A stretch of DNA of 64,000 bases from an uncultured Clostridia bacterium (GTDB taxonomy: Bacteria; Bacillota; Clostridia; Peptostreptococcales; Anaerovoracaceae): contig CAMYVY010000005.1 of NCBI GenBank assembly GCA_947302715.1, positions 36,382-100,381 on the forward strand, in the 5' to 3' direction. The notes below the pieces were generated by a model, which did no database searches, was not told the origin of the DNA, and saw only the letters and a program-made list of their open reading frames with translations. This document shows, piece by piece, positions 53,081 to 62,312 of the stretch. A program made the position numbers and the translations under genes. Each line of letters starts with the position of its first letter. The first letter of the stretch is position 1.

Positions 53081-53106
53081 CATAGTTATTTTATCACAAT
53101 AATACA

Positions 53107-53146
53107 AAAAACAAAAGAGCCGAAATCCATTGAAATTTCAGCTCTC
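53107..53146 (-). terminator. Terminator of feoAB
   Basis: Minus-strand stem AGAGCTGAAAT/ATTTCGGCTCT followed by TTTGTTTTTTG, 20 bp after the feoAB stop. Confidence 0.88.
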
Positions 53147-53165
53147 TAATATAACAATACTAACG

Positions 53166-55511
53166 CTAAAGGCCTATTGCGATAAGAATAAATCTGAATA
53201 TAAACGCCACTACCCAAGCCACGGCGCAGGTCCATATCACGACACCTACAGCCCACTTTGCCCCCAGCTCCCTCTTTATTGCGGCGATAGCGGCAACGCA
53301 AGGCGTATATAAAAGGCTAAAGACGAGAAGCGTCCCGGCCGCCAAAGGAGAGACAACCGATGTCACTCCTCCTGCGGAGCTAAATAGTATCTCCATCGTT
53401 GAGACGACACTTTCCTTGGCCATGAATCCCGTGATGAGCGATGTGCAGATTCTCCAGTCTCCCAGGCCAAGCGGTTTAAAAATGGGAACCATGAGCCCGG
53501 ACACCTTGGCCAAAATGCTGTTTTCCGTATCCTCGACCAAGCTTAGGTGACTATCAAAGCTCTTTAGGAACCAGACTATAATCGTTGCTACCAGGATTAC
53601 GGAAAAAGCTCTCTGTAGAAAGTCCTTTGCTTTTTCCCAAAGAAGCCTGACCACGTTCTTTGTACTTGGCATTCTGTAATTGGGAAGTTCCATAACAAAA
53701 GGAACCGCCTCCCCCTTAAACATCGTCCTGTTATAGAACAAGGCGACCAATATGCCTACGATTATTCCAAGGAAATACAGGCCTGACATTATGAATGCCT
53801 GATTGTTTTTAAAAAAAGCATTTACGAAAAAGCCATATATCGGAAGCTTTGCGGAACAGCTCATGAACGGTGTAAGAAGAATCGTCATTCGTCTGTCCCT
53901 TTCGCTCGGAAGCGTCCTTGTTGCCATCACGGCGGGAACCGTGCATCCAAAGCCAATAAGCATCGGGACTATGCTTCTACCAGATAGTCCGATTTTCCTG
54001 AGAAGCTTGTCCATAAAGAATGCTACTCGAGCAATGTAACCGCTGTCCTCCATAAGTGAAAGAAAGAGAAACAGGACGACAATGATCGGAATGAAGCTAA
54101 GTACACTTCCAAGGCCTTCGAATATACCATCGATCACGAGTCCGTGGATAACCTCATTTACCCCGGCGTCGGTCATCAAAGCATCAACCTTGTCCGTAAG
54201 CATTCCTATCCCTATCTCCAAAAGCTCCTGAAGATAAGCCCCTATTACATTGAACGTCAGATAAAACACGGATATCATGATGAGCACGAAAAGCGGAATA
54301 GCAGTGTATTTCCCCGTGAGAACTTGGTCGAGTCTTCTGCTCCTCGCCCGTTCTTTGCTTTCCTTTGGTTTTCGCACCACCTCGCTACATACCCTTTCTA
54401 TGAACGAGAAACGCATGTCGGCAATTGCAGCGCTCCTATCCAGGCCACGCTCGTTTTCCATCTGAATGGTTAAATGTTCAAGTGTCTCTCGCTCGTTTTG
54501 ATCGAGGCCGAGCTTTCCAATTATGAGTTCATCCCCTTCAATTGCTTTGTCCGCCGCAAATCGAATGGGAATTCCTGAACTCTTCGCATGGTCCTCTATT
54601 AGGTGCAAGACCGAATGAATGCATCTATGAACAGCACCGCCATGATCGCTCTCATCGCAGAAATCCTGCCTCATCGGCTTTTCCTGATAATAAGCAACAT
54701 GAATCGCATGTCTTATTAGTTCATCGACGCCCTGATTCTTGGCTGCGGAAATTGGAACTACCGGCGTACCGAGCATAGCTTCCATGGCATTTATATCGAT
54801 TGAACCTCCATTACCCGTTAGTTCGTCCATCATATTGACCGCCACAACAACAGGAATATTCATTTCCAGGAGCTGCATAGTGAGATAAAGATTTCTCTCG
54901 ATATTGGTAGCGTCAACGATGTTGATAATAGCCTTCGGTTTTTCATCAAGAACAAAATTCCTGGAGAGCACCTCTTCGCTGCTATAAGGTGACATTGAAT
55001 AAATACCGGGTAAATCCGTAATCCTCGTATTGGGATAACCCTTAATAACCCCTTCTTTTCTGTCTACCGTAACACCCGGGAAATTCCCCACATGCTGATT
55101 TGAACCCGTAAGCTGATTAAAAAGAGTAGTCTTTCCGCTGTTCTGATTTCCGAGTAGGCCAAAGGTCAGAATCTCATCATTCGGGAGAGGATTCTCCGAA
55201 TCCTTGTCGTGGTATTTCCCCGCTTCTCCAAATCCGGGATGATCCTTTTCCCTACCGGTTTCGGGTTTGTCTACATAAGAGGATGCCAGAATTCTGTCAA
55301 CCTCGATATTTGCTGCGTCCGCGAGTCTCAGCGTAAGCTCATATCCATGGATGCGAATCTCCATCGGGTCGCCCATGGGTGCAAATTTTTCAACAAAAAC
55401 ATGGACACCGGGTATGACCCCCATGTCCAAGATGTGCTGCCTTAATGCCCCCTCGCCACCGACTGCACGAATAATACCTTCCTGCCCGATGGCAAGTTCA
55501 TTTAGTCTCAT
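53166..55511 (-). CDS. feoB: Ferrous iron transporter, FeoA-FeoB fusion
   Basis: 781 aa. Residues 1-75 are a FeoA SH3-like domain (LGMGVIPG-like ILDMGVIPGVHV). A linker leads to the FeoB G domain with G1 GNQNSGKT (121-128), G2 GVTVDRKEG, G3 DLPGIYS and G4 VNMMDE, then the helical spacer domain and the membrane part with two Gate motifs (GFGCTVPAVMATRTL and YTPCVAAIAA). Imports Fe2+. The fusion is common in Clostridia. Starts at the ATG behind AGGGGAAAC. Confidence 0.95.
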   Translation of the reverse strand: MRLNELAIGQEGIIRAVGGEGALRQHILDMGVIPGVHVFVEKFAPMGDPMEIRIHGYELTLRLADAANIEVDRILASSYVDKPETGREKDHPGFGEAGKYHDKDSENPLPNDEILTFGLLGNQNSGKTTLFNQLTGSNQHVGNFPGVTVDRKEGVIKGYPNTRITDLPGIYSMSPYSSEEVLSRNFVLDEKPKAIINIVDATNIERNLYLTMQLLEMNIPVVVAVNMMDELTGNGGSIDINAMEAMLGTPVVPISAAKNQGVDELIRHAIHVAYYQEKPMRQDFCDESDHGGAVHRCIHSVLHLIEDHAKSSGIPIRFAADKAIEGDELIIGKLGLDQNERETLEHLTIQMENERGLDRSAAIADMRFSFIERVCSEVVRKPKESKERARSRRLDQVLTGKYTAIPLFVLIMISVFYLTFNVIGAYLQELLEIGIGMLTDKVDALMTDAGVNEVIHGLVIDGIFEGLGSVLSFIPIIVVLFLFLSLMEDSGYIARVAFFMDKLLRKIGLSGRSIVPMLIGFGCTVPAVMATRTLPSERDRRMTILLTPFMSCSAKLPIYGFFVNAFFKNNQAFIMSGLYFLGIIVGILVALFYNRTMFKGEAVPFVMELPNYRMPSTKNVVRLLWEKAKDFLQRAFSVILVATIIVWFLKSFDSHLSLVEDTENSILAKVSGLMVPIFKPLGLGDWRICTSLITGFMAKESVVSTMEILFSSAGGVTSVVSPLAAGTLLVFSLLYTPCVAAIAAIKRELGAKWAVGVVIWTCAVAWVVAFIFRFILIAIGL

Positions 55512-55578
55512 TATTTAGTTTCCCCTAAATTTAAAAGACTGGTTGTCAATCTTTCATAGAATATCATTTTGCGTAGGT

Positions 55579-55607
55579 ATTATATCACATTACCCAAAGT
55601 ATTTGAA
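55579..55607 (-). promoter_or_regulatory. Promoter of feoAB
   Basis: On the minus strand TTCAAA, 17 bp, TATAAT, with the extended -10 TGATATAAT. It overlaps the stop region of the upstream small gene. Confidence 0.65.
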
Positions 55608-56051
55608 CAAAACAAACATAAGGAGAATTAGGCCCCCGAGTCCGATTGCGTAGGCGCCTCCAATGAAAAGCGCGGCCTTCAGGCTCCCTAATATCGCCCA
55701 CTTGGTTTCCTCGCCGGTGAGTTCAGGTCCCGAGGCATAGTTTCCATCTCCGGAGTAGCCTCCTGAACTGGGATATGCTCCGGGCATATGGACGGCTCTG
55801 CCCAGCGGATCTATATTCGAAGACAGATTCCCCTTTTCGGCTGCGTCGCTTAGCCTATTCTGATTTCGGATGCGTTCGGGAAGGAATATGCTGCTCTTTC
55901 TCACCAGGCTCATGTCGGCAACGACCATCTCGTCCTCATCCATTTCCTCAGCGAAAATAGGGTCTGAATTATCGATCGGACCTTGCTCATTTTGGTGCCT
56001 TTGTTTTTGTTCCGTCTGTATTTCCGGAAAGCTTTGTTTTTGTTCACTCAT
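55590..56051 (-). CDS. Small tail-anchored membrane protein of unknown function
   Basis: 153 aa. N-terminal 40 residues are Gln/Glu-rich and polar, followed by an acidic stretch (EEMDEDEMVVADMS), a Pro/Gly/Ser/Tyr-rich segment (MPGAYPSSGGYSGDGNY) and a single C-terminal membrane helix (about 125-150). Not recognised as a known family. Its position directly upstream of feoAB on the same strand may or may not be functional. The ATG lies six bases after TGTTATAAT and has no ribosome binding site. Confidence 0.65.
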   Translation of the reverse strand: MSEQKQSFPEIQTEQKQRHQNEQGPIDNSDPIFAEEMDEDEMVVADMSLVRKSSIFLPERIRNQNRLSDAAEKGNLSSNIDPLGRAVHMPGAYPSSGGYSGDGNYASGPELTGEETKWAILGSLKAALFIGGAYAIGLGGLILLMFVLFKYFG

Positions 56052-56057
56052 ATTGGA

Positions 56058-56063
56058 ATTATA
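56058..56063 (-). promoter_or_regulatory. Extended -10 box abutting the start of the small membrane protein gene
   Basis: On the minus strand TGTTATAAT ends six bases before the ATG at 56051, which would give a leaderless mRNA if used. Confidence 0.5.
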
Positions 56064-56185
56064 ACATAGTTTTGGCCTAAATCTATATTATTTCTATAGC
56101 GTATCCACCAGATTTCTGTTATTATTTATCTATGAGTGAAGACAAGAAAACACATATTAATAGAGATAGATTATAGAAAGTGTGT

Positions 56186-56965
56186 ATGGAAGATAAAAAA
56201 ACAGTATGGCTTTACCGAGTAATCCGTTCTTTGGTAAAGTTCTTCACTCCTGAGTTCAAAATAGAAGGAAGCCACAATCTGCCTGATGAGGCCTGTGTAA
56301 TCGTAGGGAATCATAGCCAGATGTATGGTCCTATTGCATCCGAACTATATACGCCCGGAAAGCATTACATATGGTGCGCTGGCGAGATGATGCACAAGGA
56401 CGAAGTTGCAGATTATGCATTCCAGGATTTTTGGTCAAATAAGCCGCGGTCAAGCCGCTGTTTTTTTCGTATTCTGAGTCACTTGATTGCACCACTTTCT
56501 GAACTCATCTTTACCAATGCCCACACGATTCCCGTCTACCATGACAATCGTGCAATTGCAGCCTTCAAGGAGTCCATCGCTCTGCTTCGCGATGGAAATC
56601 ATGTGGTGGTATTTCCGGAGCAACACATTCCATACAACAATATCGTCTACGAGTTCCAAGAGCACTTTGTGGATTTGGCGCGTTTGTATTTCAGGAAGAC
56701 CAAGGAGACGCTTTCCTTTGTTCCTATGTACCTGGCACCTCGCCTAAAGACTATTTATTATGGCGCGCCGATAGTATTTCGTCCGGACTCGCCTATCGAC
56801 GAGGAGCGCAAGCGAATAAGCCAGGCGCTGATGGATGCGATTACGAGCATCGCAACTTCCCTGCCGGAGCATACGGTGGTTCCATATCAGAATATGCCGA
56901 AGAAGGACTATCCAAAGAACATACCGCTTACTGTCTATACTGCCGAGGGAGCGGAGATACAGTAA
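56186..56965 (+). CDS. PlsC-like acyltransferase (lysophosphatidic-acid acyltransferase fold)
   Basis: About 259 aa with the LPLAT/PlsC layout: block I GNHSQMYG, where the usual HX4D Asp is replaced by Gly; a middle block with the Arg in DNRAIAAFKES; and block III FPEQHIPYNN in place of FPEGTRS. So it is a diverged acyltransferase and may use an unusual substrate. The start is either the GTG at 56180 or the ATG at 56186; the AGAAAG before it is a weak site. First of three genes ending in an acyl-CoA-synthetase-like enzyme. Confidence 0.75.
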   Translation: MEDKKTVWLYRVIRSLVKFFTPEFKIEGSHNLPDEACVIVGNHSQMYGPIASELYTPGKHYIWCAGEMMHKDEVADYAFQDFWSNKPRSSRCFFRILSHLIAPLSELIFTNAHTIPVYHDNRAIAAFKESIALLRDGNHVVVFPEQHIPYNNIVYEFQEHFVDLARLYFRKTKETLSFVPMYLAPRLKTIYYGAPIVFRPDSPIDEERKRISQALMDAITSIATSLPEHTVVPYQNMPKKDYPKNIPLTVYTAEGAEIQ

Positions 56966-56970
56966 TATAT

Positions 56971-57035
56971 AGCAGTATTTAAGAACAGTATTTAAGAGCA
57001 GTATTTTAGAGCAATATTCAAGAGTAATCGTCAAG
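56971..57035 (+). repeat. Five 13-bp tandem repeats before the CAT-like gene
   Basis: AGCAGTATTTAAG and four increasingly diverged copies (aacagtatttaag, agcagtattttag, agcaatattcaag, agtaatcgtcaag) fill the gap between the first two genes of the operon, ending in TTAGGAG, the ribosome binding site. Confidence 0.85.
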
Positions 57036-57059
57036 ATCAAGAGTTAGGAGTAATACAGA

Positions 57060-57923
57060 ATGGGAAGAAAATGGGGAGATAGAAAGGACGGGACGAAGCT
57101 GCGCAATATCGATTCCATGCACACGATTATGCCTCTGATGTATCCCAATCGTTGCGATAACGAGGCATTTATCGCCGAGCGAATCGATATCACAAACATC
57201 AATTCGTATCTGAAAAAAAAGAATTCAGATAATCCCGAATACCCGTATAATCTCTTTCAGGTGATATTGACGTCGCTTCTAAAGGTCATAACGCTTAGGC
57301 CCAAGATGAATCGCTTTATCGCCAACCAGACGATGTACCAAAGGAACGAAGTCTCTGCGGCGTTCACCGTGAAGAAGATCTTCTCCGACGATGGCGGTGA
57401 GGCACTTGCCTTCATACATTCAAAACCCGAGGATAACATAGATTCAATACACGACGAGATATTTCGCCAGGTATCCCTTTGTCGAAGCGATCAAAAGGAT
57501 CAATCTACCGCCAGCATGGACATGATACAAAAATTGCCGGGTCCGATTCTTAAATTCGTAGGCTGGGCGGCACGCGGGCTCGATCGCCGTGGCAAAATGC
57601 CTCAATCGATCATCGCGACTGATCCGTACTATGCCTCGGTGGTCATTACTAATCTCGGTTCTATCAAGCTCCATTCGGGATATCATCATCTGACCAATTG
57701 GGGAACGAACAGCGTATTCTGCGCCATCGGCGAAGTAAAAAAACGCAGATTTGACAATGAGGATGGCACGTTCGAAATGTGCGACAGCGTCGACCTGGGA
57801 CTCACCATCGACGAGCGAATCGCCGACGGCTATTATTATTCAAAGACGATTAAGCTCCTGAAACATATTCTGGAGAATCCGGACCTGCTTGACGGGCCTA
57901 TAAGTGAAAAGGTGGTATATTGA
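57060..57923 (+). CDS. CAT/E2-fold acyltransferase-like protein without lipoyl domain
   Basis: 287 aa resembling the catalytic domain of 2-oxoacid dehydrogenase E2 and chloramphenicol acetyltransferase (VVITNLGSIKLHSGYHHLTNWGTNSVFCAIGEV; end motif DERIADGYYYSKTIKLL). E2 enzymes carry DHRxxDG; here the His is Glu, so classical base catalysis may be lost. There is no lipoyl or subunit-binding domain. It ends 1 bp before the ligase ATG. The function is unknown; acyl transfer or condensation in lipid or amide synthesis is an inference from its neighbours. Confidence 0.7.
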   Translation: MGRKWGDRKDGTKLRNIDSMHTIMPLMYPNRCDNEAFIAERIDITNINSYLKKKNSDNPEYPYNLFQVILTSLLKVITLRPKMNRFIANQTMYQRNEVSAAFTVKKIFSDDGGEALAFIHSKPEDNIDSIHDEIFRQVSLCRSDQKDQSTASMDMIQKLPGPILKFVGWAARGLDRRGKMPQSIIATDPYYASVVITNLGSIKLHSGYHHLTNWGTNSVFCAIGEVKKRRFDNEDGTFEMCDSVDLGLTIDERIADGYYYSKTIKLLKHILENPDLLDGPISEKVVY

Positions 57924-57924
57924 C

Positions 57925-59703
57925 ATGAATGAAAGTACAGTAAAAATGCCTTGGGCTAAGCATGTTGGCGATGTCCCATTGCATCTTGATTATTTTGAAG
58001 GTTCCATGTTCGACAAGGTGGTTCAGGTTGCTCAAAAGTATCCCCGAAATATCGCCTTTGACTTCATGGGGAAATCCACCACTTACAGAGAACTCGTATC
58101 ACAGACGGAAAAATGCGCCAAGGCCCTAAGGACCATCGGCGTGCGCGAGGGCGACAAGGTCACTATTGCCATGCCAAACTGTCCTCAGGCAATATATATG
58201 TTTTATGCGATTAATCTTATAGGTGGAATCGCCAACATGATTCATCCACTCTCTGCCGAGAAAGAAATTGAATTCTACTTGAACGAGAGTGAATCTGTAA
58301 CCGCGATTACTCTGGATCAGTTCTATAATAAGTTTGAATCCGTCCGAGAGAACACCAAAGTGGTTAATATAATAATCGCGTCCATCAAGGATGCTCTCTC
58401 CAAGCCTATCAAGGCTGGATACATGCTTACGGAAGGACTTAAAATTCAAAGAATCCCAAAGGACGCTCCCGTAATACGCTGGAAGGAATTCATCAAGTTA
58501 TCCGAGCATTGTTTCTATAAGTATAAGGTAGAACGTCAGTCGGATGATCCCGCAGTTATTCTTTATTCAGGCGGCACCACCGGGACCACTAAGGGCATTG
58601 TCCTTACCAACAAAAATTTCAATGCCCTTTCCCAACAGATTGTTGCATCCAATCCCATGTTCCGTCCCGGCGACAAAATGCTCTCAGCAATGCCTTTGTT
58701 CCATGGCTTCGGCTTGGGTGTATGTATCCATTCAATGCTGGCGGAGGGTGGTCGTTGCATACTGGTACCTCGTTTCACTGCCGAAAGCTATGCCAAACTC
58801 ATCACGAAATACAGCTGCAATTTCATAGCGGGTGTACCTACGCTATACGAGGCGCTTCTGCGACTACCGAGTATGGATGGAGCAAATCTTAGTTCTCTAA
58901 AGGGTGTCTTCTCCGGCGGTGACAGTTTATCGATAGAGCTGAAGAAGAAGCTCGACCGCTTCCTCTATGATCATCATGCGGTAATCCAGGTGCGCGAAGG
59001 TTATGGAACAACGGAAACGGTAACCGCATGCTGTTTGACTCCACCGAATAGATTCAAGGAAGGAAGCATCGGTGTTCCCTTCCCCGATACCTATATCAAA
59101 ATCGTACGCCCGGATACCGACGAGGAACTCCCCTATGGCGAAGAAGGTGAGATTTTGCTCGCAGGGCCTACAGTCATGAAGGAATACTTGGATAATCCCG
59201 AAGAGACCGAACAGGTTCTTAGGAAGCATGCCGATGGTTTGACCTGGGTGTATACCGGAGATCTTGGCTCGATGGATAACGAGGGGTTTGTATACTTCAA
59301 GGGACGCGCCAAGAGGATGATTGTCTCATCCGGATATAATATCTATCCTGCTCAAATCGAGAATATCCTGGATTCGCACGACAAGGTACAGATGAGCTGC
59401 GTAATCGGTGTTCCGGATTCATATAGAATGCAAAAGGTAAAGGCCTTCGTAAAACTGGCGGCAAACGTTCCTGCAAATGAATCGACCAGACAAGAGCTCC
59501 TTTCGTTCTGCAGCAAGCACATCGCAAAGTATGCTATGCCATACGACATCGAGTTCAGGGACGATCTCCCGAAGACACTCGTCGGAAAGGTAGCCTATCG
59601 CATGCTGGAGGAAGAGGAACTAGCAAAACTGAATGCTGCCGAAACATCAGACGTGGATGTTCCAGATGTTGCAGATATCGAAAAGGCAAATCCCGAAGAA
59701 TAA
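57925..59703 (+). CDS. AMP-dependent acyl-CoA synthetase/ligase
   Basis: 592 aa ANL-superfamily enzyme. P-loop LYSGGTTGTTKG (about 212), REGYGTTETVTACC (A5), YTGDLGSMDNEGFVYFKGR (A8) and the C-terminal Lys in LPKTLVGKVAYR (A10) are all present, so it should adenylate a carboxylate, most likely a fatty acid, and load it on CoA or a carrier. The ATG at 57925 follows AAGGTGG by nine bases; the track's GTG is upstream. The acidic C-terminal tail (DVDVPDVADIEKANPEE) is extra. Third gene of the PlsC-like/CAT-like/ligase operon. Confidence 0.88.
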   Translation: MNESTVKMPWAKHVGDVPLHLDYFEGSMFDKVVQVAQKYPRNIAFDFMGKSTTYRELVSQTEKCAKALRTIGVREGDKVTIAMPNCPQAIYMFYAINLIGGIANMIHPLSAEKEIEFYLNESESVTAITLDQFYNKFESVRENTKVVNIIIASIKDALSKPIKAGYMLTEGLKIQRIPKDAPVIRWKEFIKLSEHCFYKYKVERQSDDPAVILYSGGTTGTTKGIVLTNKNFNALSQQIVASNPMFRPGDKMLSAMPLFHGFGLGVCIHSMLAEGGRCILVPRFTAESYAKLITKYSCNFIAGVPTLYEALLRLPSMDGANLSSLKGVFSGGDSLSIELKKKLDRFLYDHHAVIQVREGYGTTETVTACCLTPPNRFKEGSIGVPFPDTYIKIVRPDTDEELPYGEEGEILLAGPTVMKEYLDNPEETEQVLRKHADGLTWVYTGDLGSMDNEGFVYFKGRAKRMIVSSGYNIYPAQIENILDSHDKVQMSCVIGVPDSYRMQKVKAFVKLAANVPANESTRQELLSFCSKHIAKYAMPYDIEFRDDLPKTLVGKVAYRMLEEEELAKLNAAETSDVDVPDVADIEKANPEE

Positions 59704-59762
59704 TCTATTATCGAAGAATGATTTATTTAGATTGAGAAATAGATTAATCAAAGTAACCTATA

Positions 59763-59792
59763 AAAGAGGAGATTCAATTGAATCTCCTCTTT
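59763..59792. terminator. Bidirectional terminator, perfect 30-bp palindrome
   Basis: AAAGAGGAGATTC-AATT-GAATCTCCTCTTT, with T-rich tails on both strands, between the ligase gene and the second opp operon. Confidence 0.9.
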
Positions 59793-59866
59793 CTATTATG
59801 ACATTTTGATTGCCTTATTGATTGTTATTTTGACTTCCTTTTCGAATCCCTTTTTTGTTTCTTTGT

Positions 59867-60994
59867 TTATGCAGTAGCCTCGGCTTCCTTGGTTGCTTCA
59901 ACTTCGCTAGCAATTTCGGGAGTTTCTGTTGCTGCCTTTGCTGCATCTACTACGCCCTTCATGTCGTCGTAGAGATGGCATACAACAAAGTGTCCAGGTT
60001 CTACTTCCTTTTGTTCCGGAGCAACTTCCTTGCAGATGTCCATGCAACGCGAGCAGCGCGTATGGAATTTGCATCCCGATGGCGGATTCGCCGGAGATGG
60101 AATCGTTCCTTCCAGAACAATTCTGTTCATCTTGGCTGTCGGATCAGGAATAGGAATTGCCGAGAACAAAGCCTCCGTATATGGATGAAGAGGATTATCA
60201 AAGATATCGTCCGTCTCACCGTATTCCACCAGTCCACCAAGATACATAACACCGACGGAGTCGGAGATATGCTCTACGACGGAGAGGTCATGCGAGATGA
60301 AGAGATATGTCAGCTCGCGGCTCTCCTGAAGCTCGTTCAAGAGGTTGATGATCTGTGCCTGAATGGATACGTCGAGCGCAGATACAGGCTCGTCGCATAC
60401 AACGAATTCGGGTTCCAGCGCCAGCGCACGAGCTATGCATATACGCTGTCTTTGACCGCCGGAGAATTCGTGCGGATAACGATCCTTTTGGAAGGACTGT
60501 AGTCCGCAGTCGTCCATTACCTTATCGATATAGGCGTTGTATTCATTTGCAGGAACCAGCTTGTGCTCACGCACGGCTTCTCCGATTATCTCTCCAACCG
60601 GCATTCTCGGCTGGAGCGAAGAGAACGGATCCTGGAATATGATCTGCATCTCTGTACGCTTGTGCTTCATCTCCGCGCTCGTAAAGTCGTAGACTTCTTG
60701 TCCGTTAAAGAGAACCTGTCCTGCGGTCTTTTCTCCTGCAAGTCGAAGAATTGTACGACCTGTGGTTGTTTTGCCGCAGCCGGATTCGCCTACGAGTCCC
60801 ATTGTGGTTCCGCGCTTGATATTGAATGTAACTCCATCGACTGCTCTGACATAACCCTGGATTCTGCTGATCAATCCACCCTTGATCGGGAAGTATTTCT
60901 TCAGGTTGTTAACCATCAGAATATACTGAGGATCATATGTAACCGGAGTATAAGAGGTATCTATCATAATGTTTGGATTTGTATTTTCGGCCAT
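59867..60994 (-). CDS. oppF: Oligopeptide ABC transporter ATPase (OppF type), second system
   Basis: 375 aa. Walker A GESGCGKTT, signature FSGGQRQRICIARA, Walker B VVCDEPVSALD, the C-terminal oligopeptide module with CKFHTRCSRCMDIC...VCH. An N-terminal extension (about 1-28) and an Ala/Glu/Thr-rich C-terminal tail (about 345-375) are extra compared with OppF of the first system. Start overlaps the oppD stop by 1 bp. Confidence 0.92.
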   Translation of the reverse strand: MAENTNPNIMIDTSYTPVTYDPQYILMVNNLKKYFPIKGGLISRIQGYVRAVDGVTFNIKRGTTMGLVGESGCGKTTTGRTILRLAGEKTAGQVLFNGQEVYDFTSAEMKHKRTEMQIIFQDPFSSLQPRMPVGEIIGEAVREHKLVPANEYNAYIDKVMDDCGLQSFQKDRYPHEFSGGQRQRICIARALALEPEFVVCDEPVSALDVSIQAQIINLLNELQESRELTYLFISHDLSVVEHISDSVGVMYLGGLVEYGETDDIFDNPLHPYTEALFSAIPIPDPTAKMNRIVLEGTIPSPANPPSGCKFHTRCSRCMDICKEVAPEQKEVEPGHFVVCHLYDDMKGVVDAAKAATETPEIASEVEATKEAEATA

Positions 60995-62301
60995 TACTTA
61001 CCACCTCCTACTTCGGGTCCTTTAGTTGCGTCAAAAGCGTCAGAAGCGACCTTTACAGCGGCATCTTCAGCTTTGATTACTTCGTCGTAAGTGCCTACCC
61101 CACCCGTTTTGGCAGCCTCCATAATCTGAGCTGCATCGATTTTTCTCGGTGGAACTTCCATATCACCTTGGCCATAGTATTTGTAGCAAGAAACCATGTG
61201 CGTATCTGAGAGTTTGATCATGCATGGATATTCACCATCGCATTCCGGAAGTCTCATTTCGCAGCGATCTCTGAAATAACAATAGTCAGGCATATTGATA
61301 GGATTTGGAACCTTGCCCGGGATGGAATAAAGGGACTCTACCCTCTTTCCTACTACCGGCTTTGATGCCATGAGTCCAATCGTGTATGGATGACATGGGT
61401 GAGCAAAGATTTCCTCTGCCGTACCCTTTTCTATAATTCTTCCGGCATACATTACAACTACGTAGTCCGCCATCTCAGCAATAACTCCGAGGTCGTGCGT
61501 GATGAACATGATGGAAGAATTGATCTTGTCCTTCAGGTTTCTGAGAAGGTCCAGGATCTGAGCCTGAATGGTTACGTCAAGCGCAGTCGTCGGTTCGTCT
61601 GCGATGATCAGTCTCGGATTGCAGGAAAGCGCCATAGCGATCATTACACGCTGACGCATACCGCCGGATAGTTCATGCGGATACATCTTGTATACGCCCT
61701 CGGAATTGGCGATTCCTACGAGTTCGAGCATCTCGATGGTTCTTGCCTTGACCTGTGCATCGGTCTTGCTCTCCTCATCGTGAAGCTTGATAACTTCGTC
61801 AATCTGGTCTCCGATTTTGAAGACCGGATTAAGTGCAGTCATAGGTTCCTGGAATATCATCGATACCATGTTACCACGGATTGTCTGCATGACAGTATCA
61901 GGTGCCTTTGTGACGTCGTATGCCTTATCTCCCATATTGAGGCGAATGGCTCCGCCTACGGTCTGGCCCTGCGGTCTCTGCAGGAGTCTCATGAGGGAGA
62001 GGCTGGTTACGGACTTTCCGCAACCTGACTCGCCTACAACTCCCACGGTCTTTCCGATTGGAACATCAAAGGATACACCGTCGACCGCCTTTGATATACC
62101 TACGTCAGTAAAGAAGTAAGTTCTCAGGTCATCAAACTCGACTGCGTTATTCGGATCCTTCATCGTCGTCAAATACTCCGACTCGGGAACATTCCTTCTC
62201 TTGTGTCTCTTTTCGTATTCGTTGGTTATTTTTCTGTTTTCCTTGGAGATCGCGCGGGATTCCTTAGCAGACAAATAACCATCTTTTCTAGCCTTTGCCA
62301 T
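60994..62301 (-). CDS. oppD: Oligopeptide ABC transporter ATPase (OppD type), second system
   Basis: 435 aa. Walker A GESGCGKSV, signature LSGGMRQRVMIAMA, Walker B LIIADEPTTALD, and the Cys module CYFRDRCEMRLPEC...SC. A basic N-terminal extension of about 50 residues (KARKDGYLSAKESRAISKENR) and an Ala/Asp/Lys-rich C-terminal tail of about 60 residues make it 100 residues longer than OppD of the first system. Confidence 0.92.
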   Translation of the reverse strand: MAKARKDGYLSAKESRAISKENRKITNEYEKRHKRRNVPESEYLTTMKDPNNAVEFDDLRTYFFTDVGISKAVDGVSFDVPIGKTVGVVGESGCGKSVTSLSLMRLLQRPQGQTVGGAIRLNMGDKAYDVTKAPDTVMQTIRGNMVSMIFQEPMTALNPVFKIGDQIDEVIKLHDEESKTDAQVKARTIEMLELVGIANSEGVYKMYPHELSGGMRQRVMIAMALSCNPRLIIADEPTTALDVTIQAQILDLLRNLKDKINSSIMFITHDLGVIAEMADYVVVMYAGRIIEKGTAEEIFAHPCHPYTIGLMASKPVVGKRVESLYSIPGKVPNPINMPDYCYFRDRCEMRLPECDGEYPCMIKLSDTHMVSCYKYYGQGDMEVPPRKIDAAQIMEAAKTGGVGTYDEVIKAEDAAVKVASDAFDATKGPEVGGGK

Positions 62302-62312
62302 ATGAATCCCTC

